Below are positions 1 through 12,269 of a DNA stretch of 64,000 bases, piece by piece. The translations under genes and the position numbers were made by a program. Under the pieces are notes generated by a model. It saw only the letters and a list, made by a program, of their open reading frames with translations. It was not told the origin of the DNA and ran no database searches. Each line of letters opens with the position of its first letter. Position 1 is the first letter of the stretch. Source of the DNA: Strongyloides papillosus (Eukaryota > Nematoda > Chromadorea > Rhabditida > Strongyloididae); the NCBI GenBank assembly GCA_005656395.1, contig SRSI01000050.1, positions 1,364,001 to 1,428,000 on the forward strand, given 5' to 3'.

Positions 1-32
1 TAATTGTTTTATCATTCATTTATTTAACTTAC

Positions 33-101
33 AATAATCTCTGCAGCTGGAATACCACTTTTTGTAAGTCTTTCCTGAAGTGTTAATCCTACTGTAGTCA
101 T
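33..101 (-). CDS. First coding exon of an unidentified gene running off the left edge (partial)
   Basis: A 69-nt exon on the minus strand starts with ATG at 101 and encodes 23 residues, beginning MTTVGLTLQERL and ending SGIPAAEII, before a perfect GTAAGT donor at 32-27. A TTTTTTAAG acceptor lies two bases before the ATG, which fits a spliced-leader or 5' UTR acceptor. The rest of the gene is outside the window, so the product cannot be named. It lies about 0.4 kb downstream of the RING-finger gene on the same strand, so a shared transcript is possible but not shown. Confidence 0.5.
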
Positions 102-525
102 CACTTAAAAAATTTAAAAAAATTAAATTTCCCACAAAGCTGAATAATAAAAGTATGAGTAAACAAAAGATAACAAAATAATATAAAATTCTATTTAAAA
201 AAATGAAAAATAGAAACAATATAACATTGTCTTTCCCAAGAAAACATACAACATTAATCCAAACTTTACACAAAGAAAAACGCTTTAAGAGAGATCAATA
301 ATTTTTTGGCCTCCCTTCAAAAAACTAATAAATAATAAATGAAACTTTAATCATTAATAACTTCATCAAAAATACAATTAAAAAATACTATATTAATAAT
401 AAAACTCTTTTTATTACAACAGATTCTATATCAACTAAAAATTGGCATATTTGATTATTGGTATGTAATTTTTAAATTACCCATAATATGTATAGTATAT
501 AAAATATAAATTTTCAAACACCATT
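102..525. other. Intergenic: 3' UTR of the RING gene and upstream region of the partial gene
   Basis: AT-rich, no supported gene. On the minus strand a candidate AATAAA signal near 410 could end the RING-finger transcript. Confidence 0.5.
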
Positions 526-2401
526 CTACACATCAACAATTGTTGCTTGACTATGTACATTTGAATGAACTGTTGAATTAATTAAGTTTCTTCCACTCCC
601 ACTAGGTTCTTCATTTACATCTCTCATCTTATCAACATCCTCCCGACACAAAGGACATTTTTTATTAATACTTAACCATTGATCAATACATTCAACATGA
701 AATTTGTGAGAACAATTTAATGCCCTCACCTCATCACCGGAATCAAAATCACAAAGACACACTGTACATCTTTCTGATTCATTTTCACTGCAATTGGAGT
801 CTTTAGAGAATGGCATTATGGTTGTGAATTTTTTTATATCTTCTGATGATAATCCTACTGGAGCTGCTTCTGTTGAGACTTGGGGAATACCATAATGTGT
901 GAATGCTTGACTAAAAAATTAGGAATAATCATTAACTTGAAAAAAAAATAAAAATAACTTACATATAATGAATATCTGCTGGTGTGAATCCAGAAATAAA
1001 TGGTACTGTCATTCCTACTGCACGGTTATTTTGATGGAACTGTTCCAATGTCTGACCATGAGCTTCCATATTATCGACAACTGATCGTGAGACATGATTA
1101 AACAAATTTACACGTTCAGGGTGGTGGGCCATATAATGTCTTCCAACATGTCTTGTCATGGGATTCGCAAAAACTGAACCTCCATTAATAGGGATCTGAT
1201 GAATATAGGAGGTACGAGCATTAGGTGGAATCACATTTGGTGGATCTATAGGTGCCTGTTGGACGGGGTACACCAAATGAGGATATGCGTGAGGAATATT
1301 TGCTTCAATAGTGTATAATGAATTCATTATTTGCCTATTAATTTCAATTATCGACATTGGCCATGAATTTTGGAAATGGTTCCTTGAATGAGTATGCTCC
1401 TGTGAGGTGTGATTGTGATTTGGAGGAGGACGTGACATACCATGTCTCTGGTCACCGTTCTCGTAGATCTCTCTCTGGAGGGAGGAGACAGAAGTAAATC
1501 CAGGACGTTCTTGAGGTTCCGAGGTATTTTGAGGAATACAAGATGGATTCTCATCAACCGTAGTGTTGACCCTTCTCATTTTTGGCAAGCGTGAGGCTCC
1601 CGATTGATTTGAGCCAGATGATGTATTACCATGAGGCCTTTTTTGGCGTTGTGAAGGCAAAGTAGATGGACGGGAGACTGGATTTTGGTGGAATGAAGTA
1701 GAAATTGAGTGTTGAGGTTGTTGGTACCCGTTTGTTTGATGAATAATAGGTTGCTGTATGAATTGTCCCTCATAATTGTACGGTAAAGATGGCTGACGAT
1801 AAGGCACATAATTTACCTGACTATCAGGAGTTTCCTCAGATCGATTTAATGATATTCCATGTTGAGGTTGAGAACTTCCTGCATAGCAATCACGTGATGA
1901 TGTTATGTAATCAGATCGTCTCTGTAAGTCATTATTAGAATCTCTTATTAAAGTTATCCTTCCAGTTAAGTCATTTCTCTGAATTTGATAAGTCCTGCTA
2001 AGAGGAATTGGTTCAAATGGATTGGCTCTTGCACGTTCATATTCCATAGCCCTATGTCTCTGGAGTTCTATACCAATTTGTATGACATCCTCCGGTTCTC
2101 GTATAGGAAGGTGTCTTATTTGTTGGATATCAAAATCATATATATTTGGTATAGGTTGTGAGATAGAAGGCACAGCATTAGAAATATTAGGAATAACAAG
2201 ACTATTAGTTCTATTTGTATTTAGATTGACATGATGTTCCATTACACCGATATGTTGAGAGGGATTAGAAAAATGCGGATTCATATATTGAAAATTAATG
2301 TTATTGAAACTATAAATATCTGATGGTGGAATTTGAACTTGTACAATGTTTGGAGATGAACGTGACCGACTTATTGCCGAGTTCACAGAAGAATTATCCA
2401 T
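526..2401 (-). CDS. RING-H2 finger E3 ubiquitin ligase with long disordered N-terminus
   Basis: Two exons, 2401-963 and 910-526 (intron 962-911, GTAAGT...TTTTTAG), give 607 residues. The C-terminal RING-H2 (about 528-569) has the C-x2-C...C-x-H-x2-H...C-x2-C pattern, with CTVCLCDF, FHVECIDQWL and CPLC visible. It is preceded by GLSSEDIKKF, the short motif typical of the RLIM/RNF6/RNF38 type of E3. The first ~480 residues are rich in Pro, Gln, Asn, His and Ser and look disordered, as in that family. It should transfer ubiquitin from an E2 to a substrate that the sequence does not reveal. I start it at 2401 because the upstream in-frame hydrophobic stretch lies beyond a TTTTCTAG acceptor 16 nt before this ATG and reads as a 5' UTR intron. 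Family is confident, orthology is not. Confidence 0.85.
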
Positions 2402-5400
2402 AAAAACGGTAACAAATCTAGAAAATAAAATTTTATAAAGAGAAATATAAATTATTATTGTTAGAAATGTTACAATTAAAAGATCGATAAAAAGCAAGAG
2501 AGTAGAAAATAAAATATTAAATTATTAGAAAAAAGTATATATATTTATATACATATATATAGTAATAGTAAAATAATCATTTATCAATAAAGAACTTTTA
2601 CCTGCTATCATTATAGTAAGATTCGATTTGCCATTAACTATTATACGTAATACAAATAAATAATCAATTGAAAAGAAAATGTTAAATATTGAGAGTTATA
2701 AATAAAATATATTTTCAAATAATAAAATAAAAATGTATAATAAAAGATACATACGGCATATCATAATTAGTTTTATAATTAAAATCATACAAACCTTGAT
2801 TAAATCTATTTAAAAATTAATCTTTATACATTTATATACACATATATATTATACATATATGTTATATAGGCATTCTCCATAGATATTTGATAATTCTTAC
2901 TTATACTAAACCCCCTTAAAGATAAATGTGTAGCTGACTGTAAAATGTTAGGAAAATAACGTCTAAAGCAAAAATATACAACATATTCAAAAATTGGCAC
3001 ACCCTATATATATTTTATACTCCCAAACGTTATATTTTCTATTTCTCAAAATACCGCCATTTATAAATGGAAGTCTATACTTGAACTGAATATTTTCCCC
3101 TCTCTTCAACATTACAGATCGATAGGAAGAAAACAAGGGGGCACGTACAAGATGGAGAGAGTTTGCCTCTAATAATGTATGTATGTATACTTTAACTATA
3201 ATCATATAGACGAAGCAGTATAAAATTACTGGCTGCAATAATACAACAGGGTCGACTTGACCGCAACTATTTTCTTGCATTGGATATAAATATTGCAGGG
3301 AAACATCTTGTGAATGGGAATATCGCAAATAAAATATTAACAAATGGCGATATATAAAAAAGAGGTAGTAGACGAGAGAGAGATAACAATTTATTTTTAA
3401 GCAGACGCTGGCTTCCTCTTGAATACAATTAAAATCAGCTTGGATATATAGACAAAATATCGCAAACATATAACTTTTGAGACCAGAATAAGTGCGATAA
3501 AGGGGTCGTTACTATATATACATTTATAAAATTATGCGCGCCAGTATAACGACTATATTCTGAAAAGATAGAGATGTTTGTCTACTGAGTTCTACTTCAG
3601 GGCAAGCTGGTTGCTGGGTTGTTGTAGCTTGCTTTATTACTGGTAATTTTTAGCTAGTTAAAATAGAACATATTTGTAAAAGAAAGTATATTTTTGTAAG
3701 AAGCATTTTTAACAAAAAGTATATGTTTGAAATTTCGCATGTTGGTTGTATATATTATAAAAAAAAACTTTATAATACACAATAAGAAGGTAACAAGAGA
3801 TTTTGAATACAATAAACAAAATAAGGCAGTTGCATTTGATAAGTTTCAAATTGAAATATATAGAAAAAATATAAAAAATGTACGAATTGTCTGATATAAA
3901 TATATATATGTGTGTATAATTGAGAATAATACTTTATATGAAATGATATCAAGCTTTTTCAAAGTATACTTTAAAATAAATACATACAGGTAAAGGTAAG
4001 TATTTATTATATCAATTATTCTTATAAAGAATAACAAAACAATCGAATAAACACAGTAAAAAAATATAATAAATATATATATACAAAAATCGTAAAAATA
4101 AAAAAAAATATTATTTAAAAGCGAATATAAATAATTAATAAATTAAAAATTAAAGAAATAAAAATTTAATATTACGTCTCTCTCTGTGCACTATTTCCAT
4201 GTATTTTGTGAATTATGAAAGGTTTAAACATAAAATATTAAAATACTTTTTAAGCCCTTGATATAACAGTACAGGTGTATGAAAAAGAAAAGATCATCAA
4301 CTTTTTAAAATCTCCCAACTAACCTCTAGTAATGTTAACTAGCTTCGTGTTATCAAAATGCTGCTTGACTACAACATATAGACAGGTTTCTAAGCGGCAA
4401 AGTGCATCATAGTAGAATTTTTATCTGAAGAAGGGGAAATCAAAGGGTCTACCTATCTATATAAGCCCGTGATAGATTGTGAAAATGTTGAATATAAAAA
4501 TTGAGAATATTTGTTCTGTGTGAAAGAGGAAAAGGTGAGTAGGGAAGATAAGAATTGTGATTCAAGAAATTAAAAAATGATTAAGGTGGGGTAGTTAATA
4601 TATTGTATAATTTAAACTTTTAATGTTTAACGAAAATGTAATTATTTGTAGTAAAAGAATTTTAAAATTTTAACAAATTTATCATTAGTTGTATGTATTA
4701 GAAAAAAAAACAATATATTTTCATTTTATGAAATTATAGGAAAAGACAATTTTTTATTTTCCAACAAAACTTTTCAATATTTTTAGCATCACAATATATT
4801 TTGTTATACATTTCCAAATTTGACGTTAAAGTAGGGTGAATTACAAATTAATAAATTGAAGGTTAACCATATTTTCTAAGAAAATTTTCCAGTCAAAAAA
4901 TTTTATTTCATTTATACAATGTAAAAACGTCGATGTAAAAAACTAGAAAAAGTATGCCGTAGTTAAAAATTAAAATAAAAATATATTTATATAAAGATCA
5001 AAGACGAAAAATGATTTTTATTAATAAAATAATTAGGAATATTATATATAAATAATTAAATTTAAATTCTATTTTTACTTAATTAAATGAATAAGATTAA
5101 AACCACATTTTAAAATAACTTTAAAGTTTACATCAATAATATAAAAATTTCTGCATTTCTAAGTTTATATATAATGTGGTGATTATATAATAGAATTATT
5201 ACATGAAAATATGAAGTTTTGTTTTAGAATAATATTTATTATATGATTTTCAAATCACCTTATCAAACACTTGAATATTTTAATAACGTTGATGTCTTGA
5301 TATATAAACAAAAAAAATGAAGCGATATGTCAATATAAACTATTGATACCAATTGTTAGATGTTTCATTGTGAAGTTCATCTTTTTTTAAAGTTAATGTT

Positions 5401-5726
5401 TGACGATACATCACCTTCTTTCACAAAAAATTTCTTCATAAGCATCGGCCATTTTATCTTTAGACCCTAAACAATCTTAACAGATTATCTATATCATAAA
5501 ATTGGTTCAATATATGACAGTCATCTTAGTTATTACTTCTCTTAAAAACTATTGATATAATTCTCTTTATATACGCTTGCATTTAGTTTCCAAAAATGAA
5601 CAAGATGTTAGATCATAGCATTGTGAAATTGTACAAATTTATTAACAATAACAAAACAAAGTGCTTACAAAAATAAAATATAACAAAAAAATTAGGCAAA
5701 CATAACTATAAAACAATATGTAAATA
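2402..5726. other. Long intergenic region, upstream of RING gene and downstream of BOP1
   Basis: Very AT-rich with no gene I can support. A 5' UTR intron acceptor for the RING gene lies near 2417, with a possible donor near 2601. Two less AT-rich islands (about 3000-3620 and 4260-4560) could be upstream non-coding exons or promoter. The second holds a TATATAAG box near 4460 on the plus strand and a GTGAGT donor-like site near 4535, but no open frame follows. Confidence 0.5.
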
Positions 5727-7834
5727 TTAATATGTAAAAACTCCAATCTGACCATCGGCTCCTGCTGTTATTAACCATGGCTGGATGGGGTGGAAAACGC
5801 AATTTAAAATCGTAAGACTCTCCCCTGTCTTGTGGCCGTGTAATTTCTTTACAGGAATCAATTCATTCTGTGTCATTAAATCATCAGGAGCATTTGCATG
5901 GTAAACAAAAGCAAACGAGTCATCAGAGACTGTAGCTAACAAAGGATAGTATCTATGATAAGCGATACCTCTGATAGCTCCTTTGTGATGACGAACCATC
6001 TTCCAAGGTCTTCTAGAAAGTTGCATGTCAAGCCATGAGAATTTACAATCAAGGCCACCAACAAATAGATTATTACCAAATGGTTCAATAGCAACACACG
6101 ATGCCCATTTAGTACCTGTTGATAACTTCTTTTGGAGAACACATCTAGCTAAATCGTAAACGCGAACATGTTGCTGGGTACATACAAAGAATGTCGGTTC
6201 CTTGGGGTGGAACAAAACAGCTTGAATTTTACCTTTTTTCTTAGAGAATGGTTTTTGTGACTTTGCACTAGAAAGTTGGTGAATGTAAACAGCGTCATTT
6301 GAGTCTTCGAAGGAGACTGTTGAGAAGTAGTCTCCTTTGGCGTGCCACACAACTTGTTTTATATTATTATTTAGTGTTATTTTGATGTTTCCACTCTTTT
6401 CTAAAGTCCATTTTATCTTAGGAGTTTTCTTGTCATCACCTTCTTCATCGTCATCCTCCTCATCTTCTTCACTATTAAGATCAAGGTTTTTAAGGTAGTC
6501 GGCAGTTTGGGAAACGAGTAATTTGTCTCCACATTGGGTATTCAATAAAGTAACTTCATTACTTTCACAAGAAACCAAAAGAAGTGTTCTCTTTTGATTT
6601 GGACAAAAAGCAACACAAGTTACAGGAGCTTTCATTTGGAAGGTTCTCAAACATCTTCCAGTAGGAATACTCCATACTTTTACTGTTCCATCAGCACCTC
6701 CAGAAGCTAACAATTCACCAGTCTCAGGTTCAACAGAAACTGTACGAACTTGTCCTGTATGACCACGCAAATAGAAGGCAAGTCTAGTTGGGAATGGTTG
6801 TAAATCCTTTGGATCTGGAAGATTAGGCAACAACATACTTGGATCGATATTAAGTCTTTCTTTTCTTTTTCTTGGAGCACAAGCAAGATCAAGGCAACGT
6901 TCTGCTCTCTCGTTATAAAAGTTATCATAGAATGGTACTTTTCTGAGAGAATCGTATTTGGTTGGGATGTAATTTTGTTTCCTCATTTCAGGTTCTGTAT
7001 TCTCCCATTCGGCAAGTTCTTTCTCATCGAACAAATACTCTGCTGGTGGATTATAAGATTCGTTATGGATAGGTAAAGCGCATTTAGGGGCATCAAGACG
7101 ATTCCGAACTCTCCAACGTTCCATTTTTGTGAGAGTTTGGTTAGGAGGTTCACTCCAGAGATCATAGACAACAACTTTCTCTTTTTGCTCTTCTTTTTCT
7201 TTTTGTTGTACACTCCATGGTTTCCGCCAACCCATTTTAATGGCATAAACCATCTTAGAAACTAATCTTTTCTCTACCAATGATGGAATGAAACTTCTTT
7301 TATGTTCTGGTCTATTGTCAATAGGGTGAATACTAACGTTAGAACTACAAATATCATAGAACTTTTCATATGGATTGTATCCAATTTCATATTTCCCTTC
7401 AGTGTAATTTTTAATCTTTTCTAATTCTTCATTTGTCAAGATATGCTCACCTCCAGTTTGGACATCACGAATTTTCCTCCAATAATCTGGGTTTTCCATT
7501 TTATCAAGAAAATTATCTAATTCATCCTTCTTTTCACCTTTTAAAATTGGCTGGCCATCTTGGTCATACCCAATGTGATTATACTCATCATACCATTCTA
7601 ATGGGATATTACCAATTGTGTTACGAAGATCCTAAAAATACTATAAACAAGAAATAAAGTACTTACTTCTTCATCACTACTTTCATATGCATCAATTTGA
7701 ATATCATTCTTAGGAACCTCCTCTATTTCATCATTTTTAACGCCATTAACTACATTATCCTCCTTGACATCCTTCCTAGGGGTACTTTTTGAAATTGCCT
7801 TTGTAGATTGTGAAGGAACTTTTCTTTTAGCCAT
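5727..7834 (-). CDS. BOP1: BOP1, ribosome biogenesis WD-repeat protein
   Basis: Exons 7834-7667 and 7631-5727 with a 35-nt intron encode 690 residues. The N-terminus is charged and acidic. The family-specific BOP1 N-terminal domain (about 60-330) includes EWYDEYNHIGYD and PYEKFYDICSS, and the C-terminal WD40 propeller starts near 344 with YLRGHTGQV and SGGADGTVKVWS. An acidic EEDEEDDDEEGDD stretch sits within the propeller region. BOP1 works with pescadillo and WDR12 in the PeBoW complex in the nucleolus to mature the 5.8S/28S rRNAs and assemble 60S subunits. Its length fits the family (human about 746). It is divergent from the SYS1 gene, with only 271 bp between the two start codons, so they probably share a bidirectional promoter. 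Confidence 0.95.
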
Positions 7835-8105
7835 TTCAGTAAATATATAAATTAATTTGTACTGGAGTAACAAAATTCAAACTAAAATTCAGAAGGTCGT
7901 TTCGGGAGAGTACCCTTAGACTGTAACGTCACAATGGGGAAACGTTTATCCATTATGAAATTTGTTTACCATGCAGATGTGTTTACAATTTTTTCGAATA
8001 CAGACAAAGTCTTTTTCCAACTATATTTAATTTGGCTAAGCTAATTATATCAGTAAATAGAATATTGAATTATTTTACCATTCGTAAAATTTTGCTATAT
8101 TTGTG

Positions 8106-8622
8106 ATGACAGGATTTCGATCTGCAAAGTTTGATCCACTTTTAATATTTTTCCAAATTATTGCTCTACAATCTGTGTTTTATGCATCTCAAAGTTTACT
8201 TACGGCGTTGTACTCCTATTTTCCAGATGCTTATCCAGAATCTATTGGTTCAATACTTTCTGCTCAAGTTAGTTTCATAGTTTTAGAAAAATAGTGTAGT
8301 GTTTTCTTTTTTTTAGATTAGAAAAGACATCGTTATTATTGAATTATTGGGAATACTACTGACGTCTTTTTCAACTATATTTTTAATTGTCAGGACAAAA
8401 TCAATTCTCGATAGTATGATAACATTACATTTTATACATTTCATAATTGTATTATTTTATAATTCATCATTCCCTACACAATTTTCATGGTGGGTACTGC
8501 AGGTTTGTTCAACGGCACTTGGAACACTAACGGGTGAGTGGTTGTGTATGAGGGAGGAGACGAAAGAAATTAAACTGAGGCTTCCTTTAGCAAGCAAAAA
8601 AGAATCGAACGAAATACATTAG
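8106..8622 (+). CDS. SYS1: SYS1, Golgi membrane protein for ARL/ARFRP1 recruitment
   Basis: Exons 8106-8267 and 8317-8622 (intron 49 nt, GTTAGT...TTTTAG) encode 155 residues, matching the usual length (human 156). The conserved N-terminus FRSAKFDPLLIFFQI corresponds to the family's WDPLLI motif. Four hydrophobic segments follow, with the loop WWVLQVCSTALGTLTGEWLCMR characteristic of SYS1 before the last cytoplasmic tail. SYS1 is the trans-Golgi receptor for an acetylated ARF-like GTPase (Arl3p/ARFRP1) and so promotes golgin recruitment. The start is the ATG directly after a short leader. The gene is convergent with UBA5, with 81 bp between stop codons. Confidence 0.93.
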
Positions 8623-8703
8623 TAATTTTACAATATTTATCCAGGAGTAAAACGACAACATATATAAATTTATAATAAAATTTTATATTTAGAAGGATAT
8701 TTT

Positions 8704-10004
8704 TTACATACTTTTAAGTTGAGCCATAAGGTCGGAGAGATTTACATTTTGTGTTGGTTGTGTTTCTTCCTTGTCCTCTTCGGATTCTTGTTTTGGCAGG
8801 TCATATGAGTATGTGAGGCCTGATGAAAGTGTTGGTAGGGAGTTTTTTTCTTCGTTTGCCGTACTCTCGTCAACCAACGTTATACCCCATTCGTTTTCTT
8901 CGTGTACCACTGGTTTGTCTTCTTTCTCAACCACTTCCTCCTTTGGTTCTAGGAGCTTCCTTTCTTGGTATTCTTTTTGTCTGATAACACAATACCTATC
9001 ATCACATTGAGGATTAGGCAACATCTCTTCTTTAGGGAAAAAATCTACAAGAGCATTATACCCAACATAATTGGAGACTGTTCCGAATTTTAATAAATAT
9101 TTCAATGCATTTTGAACGAGCATTCCAGCAATAACAGCCATTGTTGTTGGTAAACTAGCGGCACATACACCATCTTTTTTTAATGTTTTTTCATCGATGT
9201 TTGAAGCGACTATTAGTGGTGGGAGACAAGCGAAACATGGAGTTTTTCCTGGCTCGATATACTGTATATGTCCGGAGACAGCATTTTCTGAAACTCCTGA
9301 TTCCATCCAGATTTGGTTGTTCTCATTACAAGCAGTGTTAACTGTCATCCTAGCTTCAAAGTTGTCAACACATGAAAGAACTAAGTCGATTTTTTTTCCA
9401 TCTATACCTCCTTTGTTAATAGTGTCAACAAATATATTAAAGTTGGAGACTGTTGTAATATTCATATTAAAACACTCTATTATAACGTCTGGGTTGATAT
9501 GCCTGAAAATTTAATAAAGTTCATAATTAAATAAAATAAAAGATTAAAGTACATTAAAGTATCCTTGGCTGCCTCAACTTTGCTTAACCCACTCTGATGG
9601 GGTTGGTAAAATAATCTATTCATATTGGCAAGTTCAACTTTATCATAATCAAAAAGGACCAATTTCCCAATTCCACAACGTGTTAACATCTCCGCTACCA
9701 CACTTCCGACACCTCCTACTCCCACGACAGCAACACTTTTTTCGCGTATCATTTCATAGTTCTCAACAATACCCATTCTTTTGAGAGCCATCAAACGACT
9801 GTAGGGGTTTGAATCAACCACTTCACTTGACATTTTGTCTATTTTTTCTCTATATAATGGTTGAGATTCAGGAACATTTTGTTCTTTTTTACTATCCAAA
9901 ACTTCACCAGCAGATGTATTTAATACTGCCAGTTCCTTTCTCAGAGAAATCATTTTGTTTTTTAATTCTAGGACAGTTTTATGACACTCTTCAACAGGAT
10001 TCAT
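8704..10004 (-). CDS. uba-5: UBA5, UFM1-activating E1 enzyme
   Basis: Exons 10004-9553 and 9502-8704 (intron 50 nt, donor GTACTT) encode 416 residues. The adenylation domain carries GVGGVGS (95-101), the [13 protein letters not shown] nucleotide-binding strand and KVEAAKDTL. The catalytic cysteine is C264 in [11 protein letters not shown]. Zinc ligands are CFAC and the NPQC...DRYC pair. The C-terminus has a long acidic linker and ends with an [10 protein letters not shown] helix, the UFC1-binding type. UBA5 activates UFM1 with ATP and passes it to UFC1 for ER-associated ufmylation. An unusual feature is the ~60-residue N-terminal helical extension rich in Lys and Glu before the adenylation fold, which the family also shows in variable form. 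Confidence 0.95.
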
Positions 10005-10871
10005 TTTAATACTAATCTAGACTATTTAAACAGTATAAATATAAAGAAATTTGACGTATTACAGTTTTATTAACAGATATGAAGATTATTACGTGTATTG
10101 TAAACAGAGATTCGTTATAGGATGATGTAGCTTGTAATTTATTATCAACTTATTTTTAAAAAATTGTCTATATTAAATTTTTCAGTAGATGCAAAGAGAA
10201 ATATAACTTTTCGATAGGGTATATTTACTGGAATTATGTACATTAGTACCAACGTGTGGTGTTCTAAAAATAGTAATTATTGATATAATTTAAAAATTTG
10301 TATGTACAAAATATTACAATACTTTTAAAGTGATTTTTATATTTCTCGTAGGGTAAGTATAGTAAAATGAGATTTATTTTAATTAATGACTTTTGAAAAT
10401 TAATTAAATTATTTATTTTCTATTAAAAGAATTAATTTATTGACTTTCAATATATATTAGATTATAATAATATTGTTAAGAAGTAATAAAATTTTAATTT
10501 TTTAGTGAGTTGTTTGTGATTAAATTAACAATCATACTTTTGGATGATTTCATATCACATTAAATTATCTAGAACATTCTTCTGAACCCTTCTTGTTTAC
10601 ATACACTTTTTTGTATCATCCATACAAAAATATTTAAAAATCAAAAAAGCAATTATAACTATCAATCACAATTCTTCACAATTTAAAAGTAAATCATTTA
10701 AAAAAATTATTCTCTATTTAAAAATGCAATAATAAAAATAATAAAAATTTGGAATGTTTTAAATTGTTAATTATCTTAACATTCATAAATTAATTGCATT
10801 ATAATATAACTATGCCATTGGTAATTAAATATGAAACATCGTATATATATAGATCTTAAAATGTAGAATTT
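10005..10871. other. Intergenic, upstream of UBA5
   Basis: AT-rich, no coding exon, RNA gene or repeat that I can support. It should contain the UBA5 promoter (minus strand) and the 3' UTR of the Tudor gene. Confidence 0.5.
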
Positions 10872-11582
10872 TCAAGATGAATTTATAACTACAGCTTCAG
10901 CTTTTGCTTTATATCTCTCTGATGACCTACCAATTATGGGATCACGAAACTCAGATGTCGCAATTGGTTCTTTTGATTTAATGTGAACGAGTCCATTCTG
11001 TATTTCCATCTCTAGATTTTTAGAATTTTTATTTACACCTTTACTAAGGCATATCTGTGTCCAATGAAACTGACGTGCTTCACGTTTCCTCTCTAGATAA
11101 ACAAGATAATTTGCATCATGAAATTCATTCATATCATCAGATGATGGGCATTTAATGATAATTCCGGGTGAAAAATACGATGATTCACCTGTCATGTCAA
11201 ATAAAATGACTTCAACCTTCGTTTCAACAGTCAATTCATTCAATCTATATATTCCACTAACGGGAACGTATTTTATTGTTTTGTCATCTAAAAAGATGAC
11301 TTCTCTTGATGTGACTTTAGAATTTCCGGTTGCCTGTGCTGGGTAGTATAATCCATTGAAATGGGCATAGATTCTGGCACCTTTTTGTAGTTCTCCGGCT
11401 TTATACTCCCAATCGGCTTTTTGTTGTTCCTCCGGGGAGAGGTTTAGGAATTCAACTTCTCGGATATTTGGACTTGTTTTGGTGATATTTAAAGAATCTA
11501 TATTCTTATTTAAGTTTCTTTTTTTGTTTGATTTGCCAGATTTACTTGTATTAGACGACCTTCGTTTTCTAGTATTAACCAT
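10872..11582 (-). CDS. Small tandem-Tudor protein of the 53BP1 type
   Basis: A single exon of 236 residues. The first ~35 residues are a basic, Ser/Lys/Arg-rich tail like a nuclear localisation signal. Residues ~65-180 read as two Tudor folds. The first has LQKGARIYAHFNGLYYPAQ and REVIFLDDKTIKYVP, the second starts near LTVETKVEVILFDM and runs through YFSPGIII and FHWTQICL. The order and spacing fit the 53BP1/HSR-9 tandem Tudor that reads methylated histone H4K20. By my alignment the cage Trp is Phe75 and the Tyr after the Asp pair is Thr102, so methyl-lysine binding may be altered. BRCT domains, normally C-terminal in 53BP1, are absent: the protein stops ~55 residues after the Tudor pair. 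Assignment rests on pattern recognition only. Confidence 0.6.
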   Translation of the reverse strand: MVNTRKRRSSNTSKSGKSNKKRNLNKNIDSLNITKTSPNIREVEFLNLSPEEQQKADWEYKAGELQKGARIYAHFNGLYYPAQATGNSKVTSREVIFLDDKTIKYVPVSGIYRLNELTVETKVEVILFDMTGESSYFSPGIIIKCPSSDDMNEFHDANYLVYLERKREARQFHWTQICLSKGVNKNSKNLEMEIQNGLVHIKSKEPIATSEFRDPIIGRSSERYKAKAEAVVINSS

Positions 11583-12187
11583 ATTTAATTTAAAAACCTG
11601 AAAAAAATAAGTTTATTATTAGAAGGGCAGACAATGACTATAATTGATAATAAACTAATACATATAGTATAATTTTAATGATTAGTGATAGGTAAAAAGA
11701 TATGAATGCAGTAATGACATAACCATCAATGTATTCATAATTAAGATAAAATGGTCAATCATTGCGCAATTAAAATAATATTTATATGGTTAAATAATTT
11801 TACACCTATTAAATTTAGAGACAATTTTAAGCAAAATAATTCAATTGGTGGAAGTTAAAGATTTGTTATTTTTGACGGTGGTACAGGAGTTGGTGAAATG
11901 GAATTACTATCTCTTTTCTCATATAGTTCATTCTGATGCCTTATCTTTTAATATGCTATTTTTGTATCATTCTATAAAAGGTATTTATTTGAAAATAAAA
12001 AGATAACAACTTTTGATGAATGAACAGTGATGAAATTGATATAAAAACATTTCTCCTAATTAATTAAAAGATATTTACTAAGGAGTAATTTATTTGTTTA
12101 CTATTTTACTTCAATTAACATACTAAAAATTGACTTTTTTTGCTTTAAAAGTCGTTTAAATGTGATATTAAAATCGTTGGGACCCGT
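11583..12187. other. Intergenic
   Basis: AT-rich. A TTTTTTTCAG acceptor just before the Tudor gene ATG (near 11599) suggests a 5' UTR or trans-splice site. Nothing else is supported. Confidence 0.5.
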
Positions 12188-12269
12188 GGCGAGATGGCCG
12201 AGCGGTCTAAGGCGCCAGTTTAAGGCACTGGTATCTTCGGATGCGAGGGTTCGAATCCCTCTCTCGTCA
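12188..12269 (+). tRNA. tRNA-Leu (anticodon AAG)
   Basis: An 82-nt cloverleaf. The acceptor stem GGCGAGA pairs with TCTCGTC (one G-U), and the anticodon stem is CCAGT/ACTGG with loop TTAAGGC and anticodon AAG at 12222-12224. A short variable arm follows, then the T-arm GAGGG/CCCTC with loop TTCGAAT. The long variable arm and D-arm AGCGGTCTAAGGC are typical of class II leucine tRNAs. Box B GGTTCGAATCC is intact and a TTTT pol III terminator follows at 12275-12278. No intron. Confidence 0.95.

Noticed and set aside
2402..2497. Hydrophobic N-terminal extension of the RING protein
   Set aside because: Separated from the chosen ATG by a TTTTCTAG acceptor, so it reads as a 5' UTR intron and not as a membrane anchor.
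2987..3469. 160-codon open frame on the minus strand
   Set aside because: Irregular composition, no domain, no splice or start context; probably chance in a less AT-rich stretch upstream of the RING gene.
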